From Bacillus sp. FJAT-49711 (GTDB lineage Bacteria; Bacillota; Bacilli; Bacillales; Bacillaceae_C), in the NCBI RefSeq assembly GCF_018343715.1, contig NZ_JAGYPL010000006.1, forward strand, positions 1 through 64,000: a DNA stretch of 64,000 nucleotides. Reading direction: 5' to 3'. The position numbers and the translations under genes were made by a program. Position 1 is the first letter of the stretch; each line of letters opens with the position of its first letter. Shown piece after piece: positions 44,719 to 51,960 of this stretch. The notes beneath the pieces were generated by a model. It had not been told where the DNA came from. It worked only from the letters and a program-made list of their open reading frames with translations, and searched no databases.

Positions 44719-45888
44719 ATGACTTCTCAAAAAAAACCAATTCCTAAAATAGATTATGGTATCATTTTATCATTAATGTTATTGACAATCGTCAGTTTAA
44801 TTACTATATTTAGTGCCCAAAAAACAGGACAATATGGTTCGACGAATTTTGTTTTGCAGCAGGTTATGTGGTATGCGATTAGTACAGTGGCAATAGTTGT
44901 GATTGTTCAGCTGGATTCAGACCAGATGAAAAAAGTCGCATGGTATTTGTATGGATTTTGTTTACTATTATTAATCGGTTTAATTATCGCTCCTGAAACG
45001 AAACTAACTCCGATTAGAAATGGTGCGCAAAGTTGGTATGTGATTCCGGGGGCGGGAGCAATTCAACCATCAGAGTTTATGAAAGTTTTTACTATTATCG
45101 TACTCGCAAAATTGACGGCAGGACATCATCTTAAATTTATTAATAAGAGTGTTAAAACTGATATTTGGCTTTTAATCAAGCTTGTAGTAGTTACGATGAT
45201 TCCAACTGCTTTAGTCTTCAAACAACCTGATTTAGGTACATCACTCGTATTTGGATGTATTTTACTAGCGGTTATTCTTGTTTCCGGAATAACGTGGAAG
45301 CTGCTATTTCCGCTTTTTTCATCCATGGCTGTTTTGGTCGGAGGCGTGCTTTATGTTGCGATATTTCAGCATGAGCTTTTAAAAGGAATTTTGGCAGACC
45401 ATCAATATAAAAGAATATATTCGTGGCTCGATCCACATTCGTATCGATCAGATGAAAGCTTTCAACTAGTTAAATCATTACTCGCAATTGGGTCAGGACA
45501 AACAACAGGAAAAGGCTATAGAAGCGGGGAAGTATATATGCCGGAAGCCCATTCTGACTTTATTTTCAGTACTGTAGGAGAGGAATTCGGCTTTATTGGC
45601 GGCAGTATTGTGATCAGTTTGTTTTTTATGCTAATCTATCAAATCACCAAAACAGGGATAGAAACGAAAAATCCTTTTTATTCTTATATTTGCGCCGGAG
45701 TTGTAGCGATGATGGCATTCCACGTTTTTGAAAATATCGGTATGACTATTGGGCTGGTTCCCATTACTGGAATACCATTGCCATTTATTAGCTATGGGGG
45801 AAGTGCGTTGCTTGGAAATATGATGGCGGTTGGAGTAGTTTTATCGATTCGCTATCATTATAAAAAATATATGTTTTCTGATGACTAA
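44719..45888 (+). CDS. FtsW/RodA/SpoVE-family (SEDS) protein
   Basis: A 389-residue membrane protein with about ten predicted helices. SEDS hallmarks are RNGAQSWYVIPGAGAIQPSE near residue 100, KQPDLGTSLV near 170, and the end segment GIPLPFISYGGSALLGNM. SEDS proteins polymerise peptidoglycan with a class B penicillin-binding protein. The loop RIYSWLDPHSY with EAHSDFIFSTVGEEFGFIGG is closest to the RodA side. I chose the ATG at 44719, eight bases after GAGGAG; a GTG directly before it is possible. It sits alone beside sporulation genes and could be a sporulation or stress paralogue. Confidence 0.85.
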   Translation: MTSQKKPIPKIDYGIILSLMLLTIVSLITIFSAQKTGQYGSTNFVLQQVMWYAISTVAIVVIVQLDSDQMKKVAWYLYGFCLLLLIGLIIAPETKLTPIRNGAQSWYVIPGAGAIQPSEFMKVFTIIVLAKLTAGHHLKFINKSVKTDIWLLIKLVVVTMIPTALVFKQPDLGTSLVFGCILLAVILVSGITWKLLFPLFSSMAVLVGGVLYVAIFQHELLKGILADHQYKRIYSWLDPHSYRSDESFQLVKSLLAIGSGQTTGKGYRSGEVYMPEAHSDFIFSTVGEEFGFIGGSIVISLFFMLIYQITKTGIETKNPFYSYICAGVVAMMAFHVFENIGMTIGLVPITGIPLPFISYGGSALLGNMMAVGVVLSIRYHYKKYMFSDD

Positions 45889-45920
45889 GAAGGCTGACCG
45901 ATGATGGCAGCCTTCTTTTC
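45887..45920. terminator. Bidirectional terminator
   Basis: AAGAAGGCTG (45887-45896) pairs with CAGCCTTCTT (45908-45917). It lies between the convergent SEDS and gerC-like genes and has T/A runs for both directions. Confidence 0.85.
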
Positions 45921-45921
45921 C

Positions 45922-46983
45922 TTATTCTAGCGTTCCAGATTCGGAAATCGTAACATTTGAATGGATACGGAATGTTATATTTTTATAATCCTCTTTCCAT
46001 TTTTTTTTGTCAAAATTCCTATGCTGCTGGATGAACTTTCGCTCAATTCCGACAGGATCAATTCCTTTTTCCTGAAAATCGGTTAGTAACTTCAATACCT
46101 TTTTCTCTATACTTTTTTCCGCATTTTTAGTAATTTTATTTTTAATACCGCTCTTCAACTTTCTTCCCGTATATTTTGTTATAATACCTGTCATATTGTA
46201 TTCGATATCAACAGTCATTTTCTTCAAATCTGTTTTAATGGAAGAGTTTGATTTTATGTTTTGGATGGTTGCACCATGATCTTCTACACTTACATCTAAA
46301 CTCCCTTTGTTATGTCGATCAACTAATAGCTTGAAATAAAACATTTCATCAGTCGGAATTTTATACACTACCTTATCTTTTGAAAAGATTGCAAGTCCGT
46401 CTATTTTTACTTTTTCATTTGAAACCTTTTTCAAAATAGGAAGAAAAGATCCTTTTGCCTCCTGAAAAAAATCAGCCGCATACATATGTAGATTTGTTTT
46501 TGGGATATCACGATGTTTAATATTTGTTTCAATCATAGTGGAAATAAATTTACCATTTCCCTCAGTCCCATATTTCCCCATTAGAAGATCATGTGCAGAT
46601 CCTTCTGAGATCATTAAATATAACCGGGAACCCACACTCGGCTCTCTTTGCAACGTATCGATAATTGGATAAATGCCTTTTTTCGCCGTCTGCATGTCAA
46701 TAACAATGATATCGAGATCTCCGATTAAAATCGGTGATGTTGCTTCCCTAGATAAATGATCGAGAAGGCCAGCATCTTTATTCATAGTCATCGTTATATT
46801 ATTATCTTCCGCCTTTTTTTCTTCATTATAAAGAGTGTATACGCCCGTAACTTTAATGTTATTTTCATCAATATAATCAATCCCACCTGCGTTAATTAAG
46901 GTTAGATTATCAATGACTTTTGTCTGCACACATCCAGCTAATATGATTAGAAGCAGAGAAAAAATAAACATGTTCTTCCTCAT
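45922..46983 (-). CDS. Spore germination lipoprotein, Ger(x)C family
   Basis: A 353-residue lipoprotein, the C subunit of a nutrient germinant receptor. Lipobox LAGC (Cys18) after a short hydrophobic signal, then the family's N-terminal domain (INAGGIDYIDENNIKVTGVY) and C-terminal domain (phrases DVSVEDHGATIQ and LLTDFQEKGIDPVGIER). The start at 46983 overlaps the stop of gerB-like by ATGA; a longer upstream frame lies inside that gene and is spurious. It sits in the spore inner membrane with the A and B subunits. Confidence 0.92.
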   Translation of the reverse strand: MRKNMFIFSLLLIILAGCVQTKVIDNLTLINAGGIDYIDENNIKVTGVYTLYNEEKKAEDNNITMTMNKDAGLLDHLSREATSPILIGDLDIIVIDMQTAKKGIYPIIDTLQREPSVGSRLYLMISEGSAHDLLMGKYGTEGNGKFISTMIETNIKHRDIPKTNLHMYAADFFQEAKGSFLPILKKVSNEKVKIDGLAIFSKDKVVYKIPTDEMFYFKLLVDRHNKGSLDVSVEDHGATIQNIKSNSSIKTDLKKMTVDIEYNMTGIITKYTGRKLKSGIKNKITKNAEKSIEKKVLKLLTDFQEKGIDPVGIERKFIQQHRNFDKKKWKEDYKNITFRIHSNVTISESGTLE

Positions 46984-48062
46984 TTCTTCACCTTCTTTAC
47001 AATAAGTAAAATGATAAATAAAAGCGGAATATAAATAAAATTGATGATAAAGCCCGCTTGATTGAGGAAAGAAAGAAAGAAATAAATTTGATTTCTTGTT
47101 TGAAATAGAGGCACAATAAACAAGATTACGGCGGAAATCCAAACTAGTGCACTTCGTTGTGTCGTTTTAATTGTTTTCTTCATGATTCTGCTTGCACACC
47201 AAAGGGGAATGCATATATTTGGAAGAATGACCATGAACCAAGTGGCAATTCCAATATATTCAAACCGCCACATAAAAGAAAGCTTCACTATTTTCCAAAT
47301 CGACAAAGTGGCCCAAATAATATGTTGGAGCTGCGATTCACTATAATAGCCGAATGAAATAAACGTAATAAATAAGTAAATGATACATGTAAACAATAAT
47401 CCGAAGTGTGCCCATTTTTTTGATTTCTTTGGATTTTGGATAAACGGATAGTAGTAAAGCAAAGTTTCATAGCCTAAATAAGCAATGGATAGTTGCAATA
47501 TTGCTTTATAAATATCTTTTAAGGAATGGTGAAGAATTGGCAAAAAATCGCTATAGTCCGAAAAAGGCACAGCGAAAAGAAAAGCAAAAAATAAATAAAA
47601 CGGAATGACAACACTAAAAAAAGCAATCCCTGTAACTGTTCTTATGCCACCATTGACAATATATATCGCCAGAAGCAAAAAGCTGAAAGTAAACCAAAAC
47701 ACACTTAAATCTTGAAAGAGCCAAATCTGTAAAATTTCGATATATGTGCGGGTAACAGCGATAACCATTAAGATGAAATAAACAGAGAAAACAAGATTGA
47801 ATACTCCGCCTATATATTTTCCAAAAATAAAGAGATGTGTATCATTCATATCCCCTTTTCCGAGCTCGGCAATTTTATAAATAATAAAAAGAATGATATG
47901 TGATAATGCACATGCAATTAGGACGGCAATCCAAGAATCATAGCCGGCACTTTTAGATATTTGTCGTTGGAAACCGAGGACACCAATCCCAATCTGCATG
48001 GAATGGACTAGGAAGAAAACGAGATATGGTGAAATTTGCACTCCCTTTATGGTGCTGCTCAT
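46980..48062 (-). CDS. Spore germination receptor permease subunit, GerB family
   Basis: A 360-residue membrane protein with ten predicted helices of the APC-superfamily endospore germination permease type (GerAB). The start MSSTIKGVQISPYLVFFLVHSM is typical. I chose the ATG at 48062, eight bases after GGAGG, instead of an in-frame ATG at 48086 that overlaps the gerA stop. The B subunit is thought to bind the germinant. Which nutrient this receptor senses is not readable. Confidence 0.9.
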   Translation of the reverse strand: MSSTIKGVQISPYLVFFLVHSMQIGIGVLGFQRQISKSAGYDSWIAVLIACALSHIILFIIYKIAELGKGDMNDTHLFIFGKYIGGVFNLVFSVYFILMVIAVTRTYIEILQIWLFQDLSVFWFTFSFLLLAIYIVNGGIRTVTGIAFFSVVIPFYLFFAFLFAVPFSDYSDFLPILHHSLKDIYKAILQLSIAYLGYETLLYYYPFIQNPKKSKKWAHFGLLFTCIIYLFITFISFGYYSESQLQHIIWATLSIWKIVKLSFMWRFEYIGIATWFMVILPNICIPLWCASRIMKKTIKTTQRSALVWISAVILFIVPLFQTRNQIYFFLSFLNQAGFIINFIYIPLLFIILLIVKKVKK

Positions 48063-48082
48063 TGTGATGTCCTCCAGACTTT

Positions 48083-49594
48083 TCATTCATCAATATCCTT
48101 CTTTTTATTTTCTTTATTTGTTTGAAAGCGTACCGGCTTTTGGCTATGTAAATAACCTGGACGTAATTGCCCTTTGTAAAAAGGGAACCTAATAAAAGCA
48201 TCTTTCAAGTCTGTAAGTCTTGGTGGATAAACTGGCTCTAAGTAAGGTCGCCCTAATGATTTTAATTGAATAAGATGTGCTAATATTATGCAGACGTTTA
48301 TGACAATTCCGAGAAAGCCCCATAATTGAGCGAACAGCAAAAAAGGGAAGCGGATCAATCGGATTGTCGTGCTTATTTTATATACTGGTGTAGTAAATGA
48401 TGCTAAAGCAGCGATTGAAACGAGAATTAACAAAACATTACTTGTCAAGCTTGCTTCAACGGAGGCCGTCCCGAGGACGATACCTCCGACGATGCCGATT
48501 GTTTGTCCAACCTTTGTCGGAAGGCGGGCTCCAGCTTCACGAAGGAGTTCTATCGTAATTTCTAAGAACAAAGCTTCCAGAAAAGGCGGGAAAGGGACAT
48601 GCTTTCTGGAACTTATAATGGAAGCCATTAAGTCTTTTGGAATGATTTCTGGATGATACGTTAAAATGGCAACGTACATTGGTGTGGCAAAAATCGAAGC
48701 GGTCACTCCAATTATTCTCAAAATTCTTATGAAAGAAGCTACTCCCCAACTCATTAAATAATCTTCAGCTGAACTAAAGAAAGACATAATAGAGGATGGC
48801 CCCATAATGGCAAAAGGGGATCCATCCGAAATGACTGCAACTTTTCCCTCAACTAGTGATGAAATGACCTTTAAAGGTCTTTCACTATTTAATAACTGGG
48901 GGAAGGGAGAATTCTTGTTGTCAGCGATCATTTCTTCAATATAGGCACTATCTTGAATTTGATCAAAATTGATATTCTCTATTCTTTGTCTCATTGTGTT
49001 TATATTGTCTGTTTTGGTAAGGCCGTCAATGTAAATGATGGCTACCCTTGTTTTAGTCAATGTTCCGACGATTACTTCTTCAATTACGAGCTCTTTGATA
49101 GGAAGCCTTTTTCTTATTAAGTTAAGGTTTTTTTCAATTGATTCTACAAAGCTTTCTTTCGGTCCACCTACTGTAAATTCTACTTCAGAAGGCGATACTT
49201 CCCGTCCAACCTCTTCAGTTGCAGGTAATAACGCTACAGTTTTATCTTTGTTATTCAGCCGAATCATAATCCAGCCGGTAAGTAATTTTTCCTCTATATC
49301 AGCTGGATCCGATGTGATATTACAATCACGTGAAGGCATCATATACTTTATATCTTCAAGAGTATTAAAATTCCCATATAGTAAATAAGGCATCAAATCT
49401 TTTTGTGTAATTTTGTCATCCACCAAGGTAGAAATATATGCAACGAGAAAGGAAGTGTTTGATGGTTCATTGATTGCTTCTGATTGTTTAAAGTCTTTTG
49501 ACTTGGATAATATTTCTATGATCTCCGAAAGGGATTTTACCGGATTAATAATATTGGATGTGATCTTTTTTTGTTTTTTGGAGTACAATGTCAT
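48083..49594 (-). CDS. Spore germination receptor subunit, GerA family
   Basis: A 503-residue protein of the GerA family: hydrophilic N-terminal region (about 1-245) followed by five or so membrane helices (about 250-440) and a hydrophilic tail. Hallmarks are VEGKVAVISDGSPFAIMGP near residue 250 and PTKVGQTIGIVGGIVLGTASVEA near 375. The ATG at 49594 is preceded by AGGGAGAG. It leads the A-B-C operon, ending at the terminator near 45887. Confidence 0.92.
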   Translation of the reverse strand: MTLYSKKQKKITSNIINPVKSLSEIIEILSKSKDFKQSEAINEPSNTSFLVAYISTLVDDKITQKDLMPYLLYGNFNTLEDIKYMMPSRDCNITSDPADIEEKLLTGWIMIRLNNKDKTVALLPATEEVGREVSPSEVEFTVGGPKESFVESIEKNLNLIRKRLPIKELVIEEVIVGTLTKTRVAIIYIDGLTKTDNINTMRQRIENINFDQIQDSAYIEEMIADNKNSPFPQLLNSERPLKVISSLVEGKVAVISDGSPFAIMGPSSIMSFFSSAEDYLMSWGVASFIRILRIIGVTASIFATPMYVAILTYHPEIIPKDLMASIISSRKHVPFPPFLEALFLEITIELLREAGARLPTKVGQTIGIVGGIVLGTASVEASLTSNVLLILVSIAALASFTTPVYKISTTIRLIRFPFLLFAQLWGFLGIVINVCIILAHLIQLKSLGRPYLEPVYPPRLTDLKDAFIRFPFYKGQLRPGYLHSQKPVRFQTNKENKKKDIDE

Positions 49595-49664
49595 CAATCT
49601 CTCCCTATAAAGTGAATGTTTGTTTTATCTGTGCCCGTTTTCACATAAAATATTCTTATATAAA

Positions 49665-49697
49665 AAAAGAGATGCAAACGGCAAGGTGTTTGCATCT
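49665..49697 (-). terminator. Terminator of the CotF-like gene at 49705
   Basis: AGATGCAAAC (49670-49679) pairs with GTTTGCATCT (49688-49697); on the minus strand it is followed by CTTTTTTTAT. Confidence 0.85.
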
Positions 49698-49704
49698 TAG
49701 TCAG

Positions 49705-50046
49705 TTATTGCATTTGCCCGCTATAGGGGAATTGGTTTGTATAACCAGTATGCTGCTGGTATGATTGCTGAATTTTCTGCGCATCCTGGACCTCCATGCT
49801 ATACCAGCCTTTTTGAAACATAAGATTGAATAAATCTCTTTGCATTTGTTGGGTTTCTGTAAAAATAGATAACAAATCATCGTATAAGTGTTGGTGACTC
49901 GCTTCGTGTAGGGCTGTTGTGTATGCTTGAGTCATATATTTTTCAGTAGAAAGCAAATCGTTTATAAAATCTCGATCATTCATTGTTGGAGTTTTAGGAA
50001 CTTGAGTCGTTGGATTTTGAATTTTACTTTGATTTTGATTTTGCAT
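49705..50046 (-). CDS. Small CotF-like spore coat protein
   Basis: A 113-residue protein with a Gln/Asn/Pro-rich N-terminus (about 1-22) and a helical coat F domain (NDRDFINDLLSTEKYMTQAY, then ALHEASHQHLYDDL). Its C-terminus is again Gln-rich and ends in a FPYSGQMQ tail, like the FPYMGDS end of the coat protein at 43282. AGGAGGCTC precedes the ATG. Expected in the spore coat or spore core-membrane layer; the partner is unknown. Confidence 0.8.
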   Translation of the reverse strand: MQNQNQSKIQNPTTQVPKTPTMNDRDFINDLLSTEKYMTQAYTTALHEASHQHLYDDLLSIFTETQQMQRDLFNLMFQKGWYSMEVQDAQKIQQSYQQHTGYTNQFPYSGQMQ

Positions 50047-50066
50047 AATGAGCCTCCTGTTTTATT

Positions 50067-50280
50067 TTCTAGCTACAGCGCTTATCGACTAGCAAACTTC
50101 CTGTCCTCTTTCTCACGATAAGTCAACATCAATTCGCCTTTCGGGCTCATTGTGTTTCCTTTATCTCAGTCAGAGGCCGAAAAAGGAACGTCGACTAAGA
50201 CCCGCCACGTCCTGTGGCAACGTCGACGGACCCACATCCTGTGGGCTCGTACGTCGATGTACAGACGCTTTCGCTTTTCT
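50067..50280. repeat. ~215-bp intergenic repeat, copy 1 of a tandem pair
   Basis: The unit starts with CTAGCTACAGCG-, contains TATCGACTAGCAAACTTC, GATAAGTCAACATCAATTCGCC, short stem-loops (CCACGTCCTGTGG, CCCACATCCTGTGGG) and ends GACGCTTTCGCTTTTCT. Copy 2 follows at 50283 with more than 90 percent identity by eye. Open frames across it are accidental. This is a known type of Bacillus intergenic repeat; a worn third member is at 26205. Confidence 0.8.
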
Positions 50281-50282
50281 TT

Positions 50283-50495
50283 GTCCAGCTCCAGCGTCTA
50301 TCGACTAGCAAACTTCTTGTCCTCTTCCCTACGATAAGTCAACATCAATTCGCCTTACGGCTCATTGTGTTTCCTTTATCTCAGTCAGAGGCCAAAGAAG
50401 GAACGTCGACTAAGACCCGCCACGTCCTGTGGCAACGTCGACGGACCCACATCCTGTGGGCCCGTACGTCGATGTACAGACGCTTTCGCTTTTCT
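50283..50495. repeat. ~215-bp intergenic repeat, copy 2 of a tandem pair
   Basis: Same landmarks as copy 1 at an offset of 215-216 bases. It ends exactly at the stop codon of the coat gene at 50495, so it lies where that gene's terminator would be expected. The stem-loops in the unit could act as one. Confidence 0.8.
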
Positions 50496-50788
50496 TATTG
50501 CATTATTGAATTGTTTTGTTGTTTTTCCTCTAAATGTCCGAGAATCTTCATATAATGTTGTTGATGCATTTGTCCGCAGGCATCTAGCTGGGTTTTGATT
50601 TGCTGGTCTTGACATTGAGAAGCTGCGAAATGAGCTTTTTTCATGACTAGTAAATTCCAAGACAACATATCATTAATATAAGCAAAATCCTTTGTAGTAA
50701 TGACATGCGGCGGCTGTTGCATTAAGTTCTGTTGGTTTTGTGGCTGCTGCATCATATTTTGCTGATTTTGCATTTGTTGATTATGCAT
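50495..50788 (-). CDS. Small CotF-like spore coat protein
   Basis: A 97-residue protein with a Gln/Asn/Met-rich N-terminal 30 residues built of short repeats (QNQQNMMQQ, QNQQNLMQQ) and a coat F-like helical part (TTKDFAYINDMLSWNLLVMKKAHFAAS). The ATG at 50788 follows AAGGAGGA; an earlier in-frame ATG at 50824 has no site. It is similar in build to the gene at 49705 on the same strand, with the tandem repeat pair between them. Confidence 0.78.
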   Translation of the reverse strand: MHNQQMQNQQNMMQQPQNQQNLMQQPPHVITTKDFAYINDMLSWNLLVMKKAHFAASQCQDQQIKTQLDACGQMHQQHYMKILGHLEEKQQNNSIMQ

Positions 50789-50907
50789 ATCTAGATCCTC
50801 CTTTATTATTTCTGTACTTAGCATGCCTGACCATTTTCTTTTTTATGTAAGAAAATAAATGTTAAAATGAAAACGAACACATTAAAGGTTCAAGGGAGAA
50901 ATGAATC

Positions 50908-51825
50908 GTGGAAAAAATAATGCGGACATTCTTTTTATTTTTATCGAAAAATAGATTCCTAACGAAAATGGCAAAAAAATATGGACTCAGATTTGGGGCT
51001 TCAAAATTTGTAGCAGGGGAAACGATTGAGGAAGCTGTCCATGTCATTAAGGAATTAAATAATAAAGGGTTATCCGTAACGATTGATTTCTTAGGGGAGT
51101 TTGTGGATAGTGAACAGGAAGCGAATGTAATGGCTGATAATTCTATCCATGCGATCCAAGCAATTAGAAAAGAAAGACTAAATGCACAATTATCATTGAA
51201 GCTTACATCAATGGGGCTTGATATTTCTGATGAACTTGTACTTTATAATATGAGGAGAATCATGGATGTGGCTGCTAGGAATCAAGTTTTTGTGACGATT
51301 GACATGGAGGATTATGCCCGTTGTGAGAAGATATTGCAAGTATATAAAATGTTAAAATCAGAGTACGAAAACATCGGGACCGTTTTACAGGCTTATTTGT
51401 ATCGGGCTGAACAGGATTTAAATCATCTAGCCAGACATTCGGCTAATTTAAGACTTGTAAAAGGTGCATATAAAGAATCGGCAGAAGTTGCCTTTCCGTT
51501 TAAAGAAGAAGTGGATAAAAACTTCAAAAAATTGATTGCCGCCCATATATTAAATGGACACTTTACTGCTGTCGCCACCCATGATGAAAAAATCATTGAA
51601 TATATGAAACTATTTGTTTTGGAAAAGCAGATTGACTATGACTTATTTGAATTTCAAATGCTTTATGGGATTAGGTCTGAACGCCAACTTGAACTTGTAA
51701 AAGAAGGATACAATATGAGAGTGTATGTGCCATATGGGAAGGATTGGTATGGTTACTTTATGCGCAGATTAGCGGAAAGGCCAGCCAACGTTGCATTTGT
51801 ACTAAAAGGAATATTCAAAAGATAG
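50908..51825 (+). CDS. fadM: Proline dehydrogenase family protein (FadM/YusM-like)
   Basis: A 305-residue flavoprotein of the proline dehydrogenase fold. Phrases TIDFLGEF (about 60), LSLKLTSMGLDIS (about 95), VTIDMEDY (about 130), LRLVKGAYKESAEVAFP (about 190) and the end FMRRLAERPANVAFVLKG match the YusM/FadM (PutB) protein of Bacillus subtilis, which sits next to the fad genes there too. It would oxidise L-proline to pyrroline-carboxylate with FAD. Start GTG at 50908 after GGGAGAAA; ATG at 50920 is an alternative. Confidence 0.85.
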   Translation: MEKIMRTFFLFLSKNRFLTKMAKKYGLRFGASKFVAGETIEEAVHVIKELNNKGLSVTIDFLGEFVDSEQEANVMADNSIHAIQAIRKERLNAQLSLKLTSMGLDISDELVLYNMRRIMDVAARNQVFVTIDMEDYARCEKILQVYKMLKSEYENIGTVLQAYLYRAEQDLNHLARHSANLRLVKGAYKESAEVAFPFKEEVDKNFKKLIAAHILNGHFTAVATHDEKIIEYMKLFVLEKQIDYDLFEFQMLYGIRSERQLELVKEGYNMRVYVPYGKDWYGYFMRRLAERPANVAFVLKGIFKR

Positions 51826-51845
51826 AATTTTTTAAGATTAAAAGA

Positions 51846-51874
51846 TTGCACATAAAGAATATTTTCGATATATT
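51846..51874 (+). promoter_or_regulatory. Probable fadNAE promoter
   Basis: TTGCAC (51846-51851), 17-base spacer, TATATT (51869-51874), with the FadR box about 45 bases downstream. Confidence 0.5.
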
Positions 51875-51920
51875 AATAATAATTATATACTCATAAGTGA
51901 GCATTTTTTTACCGTAAAAA

Positions 51921-51938
51921 TGAATGAGTATTCATTCA
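51921..51938. promoter_or_regulatory. FadR operator
   Basis: TGAATGAGTATTCATTCA, a near-perfect palindrome that matches the Bacillus FadR (YsiA) box TGAATGA-TA-TCATTCA. It lies 22 bases before fadN. FadR represses fatty-acid degradation genes until long-chain acyl-CoA releases it (established for Bacillus subtilis). Confidence 0.85.
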
Positions 51939-51960
51939 AAAAATAGAGGGGGAGTTACTT

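Noticed and set aside
46984-47142. 53-codon extension of the gerC-like gene
   Set aside because: It lies inside the gerB-like gene; the ATGA overlap and lipoprotein signal fix the start at 46983.
50152-50598. Several frames of 60-113 codons across the tandem 215-bp repeat
   Set aside because: They repeat the same peptide from both repeat copies, overlap the coat gene in antisense and have no ribosome binding sites.
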